Positions 1 through 5,417 are shown, counted from the first letter of the stretch. The stretch: DNA of 6,021 nt from CAIUSP01 sp040375675 (GCA_040375675.1 JBEIRY010000081.1:1-6021), one strand, 5' to 3'. Notes: generated by a model not told the origin, from the sequence alone. Program-made: numbers and translations.

Positions 1-57
1 GACCTCTGGTTCGAGCGAAAGCCTCCCGAGGACTTCGACTTCGACGAAGAACGCTAG
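1..57 (+). CDS. C-terminal end of an unidentified protein (5' truncated by the window)
   Basis: Frame 1 is open from the first base and reads DLWFERKPPEDFDFDEER followed by TAG at 55-57. Of the 18 codons, 14 end in G or C, which fits a coding frame in this GC-rich genome. The tail is strongly acidic and looks like a disordered C-terminus. The stop lies 11 nt before the yccF-like start, so the two genes may be co-transcribed and translationally coupled. Too little is visible to name a family. The main doubt is whether such a short open stretch is a gene at all; its codon bias and its position just before the next start are the only support. Confidence 0.42.
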   Translation, partial: DLWFERKPPEDFDFDEER

Positions 58-68
58 AGTCCAGGGCC

Positions 69-515
69 ATGGGAGCAATCAACTTCATCCTCAACATCCT
101 CTGGCTGGTCCTCTGCGGCCTCTGGATGGCGATCGGCTGGGCGATCGCCGGCGCGGTGATGATCATCCTGATCATCACGATCCCGTTCGGTATTGCGGCC
201 TTCAGGTTTGCCGGTTACGCCCTCTGGCCCTTTGGCAGGACGATCGTCGAGCGCTCCGACGCTGGTGCACCCAGTGTCGTAGGCAATGTGATCTGGTTCC
301 TCCTCGCAGGAATCTGGATCGCGATCGGACACTTGACGACTGGTGTTCTGCTCTGTCTCACGATCATCGGGATCCCCTTCGGCGTCGCCAACTTCAAGCT
401 TGCGTTTCTCGCGTTGTTCCCCATGGGCAAGGAGATCGTTCCGATCGACTACACACCCCAGGCTGGCGAGCGCGTGGTCGTCTCGGTCCCTCAGGGCCGA
501 GGCAGCAGCGACTGA
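69..515 (+). CDS. yccF: YccF-domain inner-membrane protein with two tandem domain copies
   Basis: This 148-residue, very hydrophobic protein consists of two copies of the YccF (DUF307) domain. Copy 1 spans about residues 9-60 and copy 2 about 73-124, in exact register with a 64-residue offset. Each copy starts Asn-[IV]-[IL]-Trp, continues with a Gly-[LI]-Trp-x-Ala-Ile-Gly helix, has an Ile-Pro-Phe-Gly turn (P39 and P103), and ends with a Pro-x-Gly-[RK]-x-Ile-Val signature (P54 and P118). About four membrane helices are expected, with a short polar tail from residue 125. The E. coli family member is an inner-membrane protein of similar length; its biochemical role is not settled. The ATG at 69 is preceded by only a weak AGGG, 2 nt upstream, and coupling to the upstream stop at 57 could help initiation. 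A later in-frame ATG (126) would cut into the first repeat and is unlikely. The symbol is by domain family, not proven orthology. Confidence 0.92.
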   Translation: MGAINFILNILWLVLCGLWMAIGWAIAGAVMIILIITIPFGIAAFRFAGYALWPFGRTIVERSDAGAPSVVGNVIWFLLAGIWIAIGHLTTGVLLCLTIIGIPFGVANFKLAFLALFPMGKEIVPIDYTPQAGERVVVSVPQGRGSSD

Positions 516-570
516 CTGGCAAGCCAGGACCGGTATCTGCTGGTCTGACTCGCTAGGGTCTGCTCACCGT

Positions 571-643
571 GGGGCCGTAGCTCAGTTGGGAGAGCGCCTG
601 CTTTGCAAGCAGGAGGTCGTCGGTTCGATCCCGACCGGCTCCA
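571..643 (+). tRNA. tRNA-Ala, anticodon UGC
   Basis: A complete 73-nt cloverleaf folds by eye. The acceptor stem is GGGGCCG (571-577) with CGGCTCC (636-642) and discriminator A643. The D-arm is GCTC/GAGC (580-595). The anticodon stem is CCTGC/GCAGG, with loop TTTGCAA (602-608) and anticodon TGC at 604-606. The T-arm is GTCGG/CCGAC, with loop TTCGATC (624-630). Position 3:70 is a G:U wobble pair, the classical alanine identity element recognised by alanyl-tRNA synthetase, and it confirms the amino acid. The 3' CCA is not encoded (CTT follows), so it must be added by the CCA-adding enzyme, as is common in Actinobacteria. It stands alone between two protein genes. TAGGGT at 554-559 could be a -10 element, but no good -35 accompanies it. 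Confidence 0.99.
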
Positions 644-660
644 CTTCCTTCGCTCCACCT

Positions 661-691
661 ACCTGACACGCAGGAATGGCATGCCTCAGGT
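661..691. repeat. Imperfect inverted repeat between tRNA-Ala and the lipoprotein gene
   Basis: ACCTGA (661-666) is the exact reverse complement of TCAGGT (686-691). The 19 nt between them include a second perfect palindrome, GGCATGCC (679-686), overlapping the right arm by one base. The structure starts 18 nt after the tRNA. It could act in tRNA 3' end formation or as an operator for the downstream lipoprotein gene. No T-run follows, so it is not a canonical intrinsic terminator, and a 6-bp match can arise by chance. Confidence 0.3.
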
Positions 692-748
692 CGAATCCAG
701 TCTTGATAGGTTGCGTAGTTGATTAGATCCATGAGGAAAACCAAACCA

Positions 749-754
749 AGGAGG
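749..754 (+). promoter_or_regulatory. Strong Shine-Dalgarno that fixes a TTG start
   Basis: AGGAGG at 749-754 lies 5 nt before the TTG at 760-762. It is the best ribosome binding site in the window and is the reason to prefer the rare TTG codon for the lipoprotein gene. It also lies inside the ten-codon ORF that starts at ATG 731 and stops at TGA 761-763, overlapping the TTG. Reading of that mini-ORF would run straight through this ribosome binding site. Confidence 0.75.
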
Positions 755-759
755 AAGGC

Positions 760-1248
760 TTGAAGGCAATTGCCGCAGTTTCAGCAGCAGCGCTGGTTTC
801 GATCGCGCTCGTAGCGTGTGGATCGTCGTCAGACAACACAGACACGGTCACCGAGGTGTTGCCGGAGACCGTAGCTACGGATACGACCCCTGCGACGACC
901 ACGGAGGCGACGACCACCGCGGCGACCACCACGACCGCACAGCCTGCAACGTTTCGAAAGAGCTGTGATGTCGCGAACGTTCCGAATGTGAAGAACCCAT
1001 CAGTGAGTGTCGATGTCGCGGCCTCGAACCTGGTTTCGGCCCAGGCCGATCAGGCGAGTTGCGCAACCGTCGGCGCTGTGGTCAAGTCGATCGGCAAGCA
1101 GCAGGCGGAGATTCCTGTGACGACGCAGGGGTACCGCTGCAATCCGACCGTTTTCAAGCAGACGAAGGTGCGCGTCAACTGCCTGTTCCGGGCAGCCGAC
1201 AACCCGGGCAAGGTCGTGCTGACCTGGCAGATGAGCTACACCGGCTAA
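760..1248 (+). CDS. Secreted lipoprotein with Thr-rich linker and four-cysteine C-terminal domain
   Basis: The 162-residue product begins with a lipoprotein signal peptide: Lys2, a hydrophobic stretch at residues 4-19, then the lipobox LVAC with Cys20 as the expected diacylglycerol-modified residue, followed by GSSSDN. Residues 23-63 form a disordered Thr/Ala/Glu linker. Residues 64-162 form a compact domain with Cys69, Cys101, Cys127 and Cys141, enough for two disulfides outside the membrane. Its SCATV...GYRCNP...VNC arrangement resembles small secreted domains that are common in Actinobacteria, but I cannot assign a named family or function. The TTG start is well supported: an AGGAGG Shine-Dalgarno sits at 749-754, 5 nt upstream, and the signal peptide begins directly at this codon. 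An upstream ATG at 731 is out of frame and encodes only ten residues. The gene ends directly against the convergent gene at 1249. Confidence 0.88.
   Translation: MKAIAAVSAAALVSIALVACGSSSDNTDTVTEVLPETVATDTTPATTTEATTTAATTTTAQPATFRKSCDVANVPNVKNPSVSVDVAASNLVSAQADQASCATVGAVVKSIGKQQAEIPVTTQGYRCNPTVFKQTKVRVNCLFRAADNPGKVVLTWQMSYTG
892..936 (+). repeat. Three degenerate 15-bp tandem units encoding an Ala-Thr repeat
   Basis: Units 892-906, 907-921 and 922-936 all begin GCGAC and follow the pattern GCGACSACCACSRSS. They are in frame and encode ATTTE, ATTTA and ATTTT (residues 45-59), in the linker between the lipidated cysteine and the folded domain of the lipoprotein. Such linkers usually act as flexible, possibly glycosylated, spacers through the cell wall. 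The unit length is a multiple of three, so copy-number change would lengthen or shorten the linker without a frameshift. Confidence 0.65.
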
Positions 1249-1530
1249 TCACTGTTTGTCTGGCTTGTTTTTCGAGCCCTCGTCTCCGTCTCCGTCTTCT
1301 TCGGAGTCCGGAGGCGGGGGCTCTCTCTTTTTCGCAGCCTCGGAGATCTCCTCAGGCGTGGCGCGAATCGCACCGGCGAGGCCGATCGTGATCATCACCA
1401 GGATCAGCAGCGAGATCGCGGTCAGGATCGTGAATCCCGAGTTGGCGATCACATATAGAGTCATCGCCGCGAAGACCAGACAGAAGAACAACACCAGCCC
1501 CAGCAGCAGGGTCTTTCCGCGTTCACCCAT
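1249..1530 (-). CDS. Small two-helix membrane protein with acidic tail, coupled to rhomboid gene
   Basis: This 93-residue protein has two predicted membrane helices, at about residues 7-28 and 33-55, joined by a very short turn. A cytoplasm-like polar tail follows (57-93). The tail contains a short helical stretch (TPEEISEAAKKRE), four prolines at 71-74, and an acidic Asp/Glu/Gly-rich end. No catalytic motif is visible and I do not recognise the family. Its ATG follows the TAG of the rhomboid gene with no spacer (TAGATG). A GGGGAG Shine-Dalgarno at 1539-1544 sits inside the rhomboid coding end, 8 nt from the start. The two genes are therefore almost certainly one transcript with coupled translation, which suggests, without proof, a partner or accessory role at the membrane. 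It converges with no gap on the lipoprotein gene. Confidence 0.85.
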   Translation of the reverse strand: MGERGKTLLLGLVLFFCLVFAAMTLYVIANSGFTILTAISLLILVMITIGLAGAIRATPEEISEAAKKREPPPPDSEEDGDGDEGSKNKPDKQ

Positions 1531-2388
1531 CTATGAAGCTCCCCATCCAGCGACCATTGCAGCTGGCGGCCGCTTTCGCACGAACAGTCGTATCGCTGCA
1601 AGCCCGAAGATGAACCCCCCGACGTGTGCCATGTAGGCAACTCCGTCCTGCCCGCCCGTGTCGACCGCTATCTGGCCGAGTGCCGGTACGAACTGCAAGA
1701 CGAACCAGAGTCCGAGCATCACGAGCGCTGGTACCTCGATCACGGTGAAGAAGAACACCAGGATGACCAGGCTGAGCACCCTGGCCTTGGGAAAGAGCAG
1801 CGCATAGCCACCCAGCACTCCCGCCACCGCACCTGAGGCGCCAATGGTCGGTGCGGTGCTCTCCGGCGCCACCAGCGCCTGGGAGTAGACGGCCACCAGA
1901 CCCGCCAGCAGGTAGAAGATCACGAACTTGAATCTCCCCATCGAGTCCTCGATGTTGTTTCCGAACACCCAGAGGAAGAGCATGTTCCCGGCGATATGGA
2001 GAATCCCTCCATGGAGGAACATCGAGGTAATCAGGGTCAGCCACCAGGCGATCTGATCGATCGGGATAGGGACGAGCCCTGGAGAGGTTTCCCCCCTCTT
2101 CACGGCCTGCCTGTACTCGGAGGTACCTGAGCAGACCACTCCTGCCGCACCGGCATCGTTGACTGCGCCCACCGCACATTGGGGGTTGTCTCCGGGATGC
2201 ATGATCCGGTAGGGGATCGCGCCCATCTCGAGCGCACTTTGATCGATCGCCCCGAATCCGGCCTTTTCGAGTTTCGGATCGGTCGGGTAGGAGAGCTGCC
2301 AGATGAACGCGATCAGGTTCAGTGCGATCAAGACCAGGGTCACGATCGGCAGGCGGAGTGTGGGGATGTTGTCCTTGAACGGGATCAT
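1531..2388 (-). CDS. Rhomboid-family intramembrane serine protease
   Basis: The 285-residue polytopic protein carries the complete rhomboid active site. The catalytic Ser185 lies in GASG (183-186) and the catalytic His255 in AHVGGFIFG. H131 and N135 of the HxxxN motif form the oxyanion/hydrogen-bond cluster seen in GlpG-type enzymes. Rhomboids cut single-pass membrane substrates within or near the bilayer. Helix 1 is at about residues 14-33 and further helices span 112-270. The loop between helix 1 and the core is long (about 35-112) and contains Cys71 and Cys86. The frame is open to an ATG at 2424, but I prefer the ATG at 2388. It has GGAGG (2395-2399) 6 nt upstream and gives the family-typical N-terminus MIPFKDNIPT; the extra 12 residues are Arg-rich and unlike rhomboids. 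The next gene starts directly at its stop. The natural substrate cannot be read from the sequence. Confidence 0.96.
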   Translation of the reverse strand: MIPFKDNIPTLRLPIVTLVLIALNLIAFIWQLSYPTDPKLEKAGFGAIDQSALEMGAIPYRIMHPGDNPQCAVGAVNDAGAAGVVCSGTSEYRQAVKRGETSPGLVPIPIDQIAWWLTLITSMFLHGGILHIAGNMLFLWVFGNNIEDSMGRFKFVIFYLLAGLVAVYSQALVAPESTAPTIGASGAVAGVLGGYALLFPKARVLSLVILVFFFTVIEVPALVMLGLWFVLQFVPALGQIAVDTGGQDGVAYMAHVGGFIFGLAAIRLFVRKRPPAAMVAGWGAS

Positions 2389-2499
2389 CGGCTGCCTCCG
2401 GCCCCTCGACCGGCTGCAGCCCAAAGCCTAGAGCGCACCGAACCCGCTCCATGGCCTCATCTTGCCCGTCCGCGTGTAGGGTCTGCCAAACTGCCGCGG
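2389..2499. promoter_or_regulatory. Divergent intergenic region between rhomboid and DUF4395-thioredoxin genes
   Basis: These 111 bp separate two divergent start codons and so should hold both promoters. On the plus strand TAGGGT (2477-2482) fits a -10 element and would give an mRNA leader of only about ten nucleotides; no convincing -35 is seen. On the minus strand TAGGCT (plus positions 2425-2430) is a comparable -10 candidate for the rhomboid gene. The rhomboid Shine-Dalgarno is at 2395-2399. I see no clear operator palindrome or riboswitch. The promoter assignments are inference from position and weak hexamers. Confidence 0.35.
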
Positions 2500-3210
2500 A
2501 TGCCGAATAAGCCAAGGCAACGCACCGCTCACCCGTTCCGGGATACCGATGTGATCGACAGGAACGCCGCGCGGTTCTCTCAAGGTTTCACCGGCCTGAT
2601 CGCCTTGCTGGGGATAATTTTCGGTTGGCCACTTGCCTGGGCGCTGATGGCCGCACAGTTGCTGATCGGTCTCACCTTTGGTCGGCAGTACTGCCTTCCG
2701 TGTCTCTTCTATTACACCGTCGTTCAGCCGCGGTTGGGTGAGGGAGAACTCGAGGATTCCCGACCTCCCCGACTCGCGAACATGATGGGGTTCGCCTTCA
2801 TGGCTTCGGCCGCTGCTGCATGGTGGCTTGGCTCTCCGACCGCAGGGATCGTGATTGCCGCGATGGTCACCGTCTTGGCCGCACTGGCAGCCTCGACCGG
2901 CCTCTGTGTTGGTTGCGAGGTCTACCGGCTGGCCGCACGCCTCCGTGGGATCAAGCCCTCCCACCACGACCACATCGATCCTTCCGATCTTCCGGGACTC
3001 TCTGCGGCGGGCGCCTATCTCGAATTCACCCACCCTCTCTGCTCGGAGTGCCATGAGTGGGAGCGCAAGCTCTCGAGTAATTCGGAGCCGCTACTCACGG
3101 TCGATGTGAGTCAGCGCAGTGACCTCGCGCACAAGTACGGAGTGACCGTGGTTCCTACGGTATTTCGTCTCGCCGGCGACGGCGAGGTGCTCGAGCGGCT
3201 CGCTCCCTAG
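2500..3210 (+). CDS. DUF4395 membrane protein fused to a C-terminal thioredoxin-like domain
   Basis: The 236-residue product has an N-terminal DUF4395 region (about 18-150), recognisable from VIDRNAARFSQGF, the GRQYCLPC segment, QPRLGEGELED and TGLCVGCE. It has about four hydrophobic segments (31-42, 45-60, 97-111, 114-135). A thioredoxin-like domain follows (172-236): strand AYLEFT, CxxC motif CSEC (181-184), VDVS, and a cis-proline loop VVPT (P219). With CLPC (65-68) and CVGC (136-139) at the membrane there are three CxxC pairs. This suggests, as inference, electron or disulfide transfer across or at the membrane. The thioredoxin domain is compact, about 65 residues. The start is uncertain: ATG 2500 has no clear Shine-Dalgarno, and GTG 2551 (residue 18) is an alternative. 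The open frame back to 2179 runs antisense to the rhomboid gene and is not real. The stop shares CTAG with the convergent gene. Confidence 0.9.
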   Translation: MPNKPRQRTAHPFRDTDVIDRNAARFSQGFTGLIALLGIIFGWPLAWALMAAQLLIGLTFGRQYCLPCLFYYTVVQPRLGEGELEDSRPPRLANMMGFAFMASAAAAWWLGSPTAGIVIAAMVTVLAALAASTGLCVGCEVYRLAARLRGIKPSHHDHIDPSDLPGLSAAGAYLEFTHPLCSECHEWERKLSSNSEPLLTVDVSQRSDLAHKYGVTVVPTVFRLAGDGEVLERLAP

Positions 3211-4409
3211 CCGCGGCCGCGAACCGGAATCTCGTATCCCAGCGCCGGGAGGCTTGCGGAATCAGGTACCGCGATTCCGCTGCTCGAGCGTGCGCCCGAC
3301 GAGTTCGCTGCGAAGGTCAGGCGATACGGGTTGTAGCTGAGCAGCTTCTTCCAGGTAGCGCGGTCTATTACGCCGGTTACCGGCAGGCCTCTCGCTGCCT
3401 GAACTGCGCGCACTGCGTTTGCCTCGAGCGGATCGAAGCGACCGTCGATCTTCTGGTCGGAGAGGAATCCGCCCCCCACCAGATGCATCTGTGCCCAGAC
3501 GACGAGATCGCCGGAGTCGTTCTTGCCCTTCCGCTTGATCACCGGGTACTGCGAAGAGGGCTTGTAGCCAGGGATCGGAGTCGACTCGCTGGGAGTCAGC
3601 GCCTTCCATGACTTGCCGCTGGCTGATTGCCAGGACCACCAGCTCACGCCGCTCATTCCGTGGCTTGCGGCGAGACGCCTGAAGCGACTCACGTCCTTGA
3701 CCGGTGGGTTGTCGTAGACCTGCCCGAGCGGGCGGATCGGTGCGCCGTAAACGCGATTGAAAACGAAGCTGTGTTCGAACGACCAGTCGACCGAATCACC
3801 GATCGTGTGCCAGTAGATCTGTGGCAGGTTGTACTGGGCGCCTCCAGGACCGAGGAATACCGAGTAGGGGAAGGAAGGGTGGTAATCCACGTAGGGAAAG
3901 CCGGAGAGACCGATCGGATAGTCCTTGCCGACCGCACTGCGCAGGCGGCGTACGTATGCCGCCGCTTCGCGGTACCGGCCTTCGTACTCGGTCTCCGCAT
4001 CGATCACGAAGCAATCTGCGCCCCTCGAGATCGCTCTGATCGCAGCATCGGCCTCGGGCTTCGGACGGCCGCCGTACACGTACTGCCAGGTGCAGACCTT
4101 CAAACCCTTGGCGTGGAATGCATCGATCAGCTTCGAACTGAGCTGCGACCAGGTGGTGCCTCCGTCGGCACCCTTGATGAAGAGAGTCTTGATTCCATGA
4201 GCCTTGGCCTTGGCAGCGATCTTCGCCACGCTTCCGCGCTCGGAATCGTTCACGTACCAGATCCACATTCCGCCGCCTTTCATAGAGCCGTGGACGCCGG
4301 CGGGGATATCGCCAAGCCGTGGGGTGGCAGCCGAGGCGCTCGAGATCCCGAGAGCCACAACGCCACACGCGATCAGCGCAACCAGAGTTTTCTTAGCATT
4401 TGCTGACAT
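3207..4409 (-). CDS. Exported TIM-barrel-like glycoside hydrolase candidate with peptidoglycan-binding domain
   Basis: The 400-residue protein starts with a signal peptide: Lys6-Lys7, hydrophobic residues 8-22, and a probable SPase I site after ASA at 25-27. LIAC at 12-15 resembles a lipobox but comes too early. Residues 45-275 look like a TIM-barrel hydrolase: strand-like segments GMWIWYV, TLFIKG (75-80) and KVCTWQY, an acidic strand end FVIDAETE (D137, E139, E141), then LPQIYW (195-200) and SWWSWQ (256-261). Acidic pairs after a beta-strand are typical of GH25/GH18-type barrels, but I cannot assign a family or substrate. Residues 295-357 are a classical PG_binding_1 domain (VVWAQM, IDGRFD, AVRAVQAARGLPVTGVIDRATW). 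A Ser/Ala/Pro-rich tail ends the protein. The likely role is cell-wall remodelling or lysis of glycan outside the membrane. The ATG at 4409 follows GGTGA directly, a poor spacing. It lies 60 nt after lipA and may be read through from it. Confidence 0.87.
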   Translation of the reverse strand: MSANAKKTLVALIACGVVALGISSASAATPRLGDIPAGVHGSMKGGGMWIWYVNDSERGSVAKIAAKAKAHGIKTLFIKGADGGTTWSQLSSKLIDAFHAKGLKVCTWQYVYGGRPKPEADAAIRAISRGADCFVIDAETEYEGRYREAAAYVRRLRSAVGKDYPIGLSGFPYVDYHPSFPYSVFLGPGGAQYNLPQIYWHTIGDSVDWSFEHSFVFNRVYGAPIRPLGQVYDNPPVKDVSRFRRLAASHGMSGVSWWSWQSASGKSWKALTPSESTPIPGYKPSSQYPVIKRKGKNDSGDLVVWAQMHLVGGGFLSDQKIDGRFDPLEANAVRAVQAARGLPVTGVIDRATWKKLLSYNPYRLTFAANSSGARSSSGIAVPDSASLPALGYEIPVRGRG

Positions 4410-4469
4410 TCACCAAGAAGGCTAGAGGACCGGCCTCTCCGGCCTGCAGAGTGCGCTGCAGAAGGCTTG
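4410..4469. repeat. Hairpin-forming spacer between lipA and the exported hydrolase gene
   Basis: Two CTGCAG palindromes (4444-4449 and 4456-4461) are separated by 6 nt and can pair as a 6-bp hairpin. Just downstream on the minus strand GGCC repeats (around 4430-4443, in the pattern GGCCGGAGAGGCC) can form a second, smaller hairpin. Together they fill much of the 60-bp gap after the lipA stop. No U-run follows the stems on the minus strand, only a CCTTCTT stretch. This is therefore not a standard intrinsic terminator, though it could attenuate read-through or stabilise the lipA mRNA end. Confidence 0.4.
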
Positions 4470-5417
4470 CTAGAGGGGTTTAGACGGCTGAGGTACGTGC
4501 TCGTCAGCGTGGTAGGAGCTACGCACCAATGGCCCCGCCGCGACCGATTCGAACCCCATCGCATAGGCCTCTTGCTCGAGAGCCTCGAATTCATCCGGAT
4601 GCCAGTAGCGCTCTACCGGCAGGTGATTCTCGGTTGGGCGCAGATACTGCCCGACAGTCACCACCTGCACATCGTGCTCGCGCAGCAGCCCGAAGGTCTC
4701 GACCATCTCATCGAAGCTCTCGCCCAATCCGACCATCAGCCCTGACTTGGTAACGACTTCGTCTCCGCCCATCGCCTTTGCGTTTCGCAAGACCCTGGCC
4801 GAGCGGAGAAAGTCGGATCCTCTGCGGGCGATCGGATAGAGGCGCGGCACGGTCTCGACGTTGTGGTTGAAGACCTCAGGCTTCTCGGCAATCACCTTGG
4901 CCAGCGGCATCTCCTGCCCGCGAAAATCGGGGGTGAGAATTTCGACCTTGCACTCCGGGGCAAGCTTGCGAATCGACCTGATCACCCCGACGAACGCACC
5001 GGCGCCGTAATCGGGAAGGTCGTCACGGTCCACCGAGGTGATCACGGCGTGTTTCAAGCCCATTCGCGCCACCGAGTTGGCGACTCGAAGCGGCTCCAGC
5101 GGGTCGTTCCAGGTCGGTTTGCCGGTCTGCACATTGCAGAAGCCGCATCGCCTGGTGCAGACGTCGCCGAGGATCATGAAGGTTGCGGTTCCCCGCTCCC
5201 AGCACTCGCCGACGTTCGGGCAGTTGGCCTCGCGACAGACCGTGTTGAGGTTCTCCTCTTTGATCAGCTTGGTCAGGCGCCTGTACTTGGGGCCACCCGG
5301 AGCGGGGACCTTCAGCCAGGGAGGCTTGCGTTCGCGAATTCCCACCTTTCCCTCGCCCTCGACAGCGTTACCACCGGGTTTGGCTCGGGACCTCGTTACG
5401 TGGACGCGTTCGGTCAT
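4470..5417 (-). CDS. lipA: Lipoyl synthase (radical SAM, two 4Fe-4S clusters)
   Basis: LipA inserts two sulfur atoms at C6 and C8 of protein-bound octanoyl groups, giving lipoylated E2 subunits and glycine cleavage H protein in the cytoplasm. The 315-residue product has every family hallmark. The auxiliary cluster is ligated by Cys61, Cys66 and Cys72 (CREANCPNVGEC). The radical-SAM cluster is ligated by Cys87, Cys91 and Cys94 (CTRRCGFC). The C-terminal RSSY motif (299-302) supplies the serine ligand of the sacrificial auxiliary cluster. Other conserved blocks are TSVDRDDLPDYGA (127-139), FNHNVETV (183-190) and GLMVGLGE (226-233). Length is normal. The ATG at 5417 lies 12 nt after the lipB stop with only a weak ACGAG ahead of it. 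The N-terminus up to about residue 28 is poorly conserved, so a slightly later start is possible. It forms an operon with lipB. Confidence 0.99.
   Translation of the reverse strand: MTERVHVTRSRAKPGGNAVEGEGKVGIRERKPPWLKVPAPGGPKYRRLTKLIKEENLNTVCREANCPNVGECWERGTATFMILGDVCTRRCGFCNVQTGKPTWNDPLEPLRVANSVARMGLKHAVITSVDRDDLPDYGAGAFVGVIRSIRKLAPECKVEILTPDFRGQEMPLAKVIAEKPEVFNHNVETVPRLYPIARRGSDFLRSARVLRNAKAMGGDEVVTKSGLMVGLGESFDEMVETFGLLREHDVQVVTVGQYLRPTENHLPVERYWHPDEFEALEQEAYAMGFESVAAGPLVRSSYHADEHVPQPSKPL

Noticed and set aside
516..545. Short stems after the YccF stop (CTGG-CAAG-CCAG and GACC...GGTC) as a terminator
   Set aside because: Stems are only four base pairs and no T-run follows.
554..559. TAGGGT as -10 promoter of the tRNA, with the same hexamer at 2477-2482
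   Set aside because: The position is reasonable in both places, but no matching -35 was found and a 6-mer is expected by chance, so I did not list it as a promoter feature.
343..666. Plus-strand open frame of 107 codons crossing the tRNA
   Set aside because: Its middle part is the well-known false peptide made by reading a tRNA-Ala gene (VAQLGERLLCKQEVVGSIPTG), and its first part is a shifted frame of the YccF gene.
553..744. Minus-strand open frame of 63 codons over the tRNA
   Set aside because: It contains the familiar false antisense-tRNA peptide (RDRTDDLLLAKQALSQLSYGP), so it is not a gene.
2389..2424. Twelve-residue N-terminal extension of the rhomboid
   Set aside because: The downstream ATG has a proper GGAGG ribosome binding site and a family-like N-terminus; the extension is Arg-rich and covers that ribosome binding site.
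2179..2499. In-frame upstream extension of the DUF4395-thioredoxin gene
   Set aside because: It lies antisense to the start of the rhomboid gene and in its promoter region, has highly charged random-looking content, and the family-like N-terminus begins only after 2500.
1523..2515. 330-codon minus-strand frame overlapping the whole rhomboid gene
   Set aside because: It is a frame-shifted shadow of the rhomboid gene, with Arg/Gly/Asp-rich composition and no domain, whereas the overlapped frame has a complete rhomboid active site.
3627..4406. 259-codon plus-strand frame antisense to the exported hydrolase
   Set aside because: The opposite strand encodes a signal peptide, a barrel-like domain and a peptidoglycan-binding domain; this frame has no motif or start signal and is typical of GC-rich antisense shadows.
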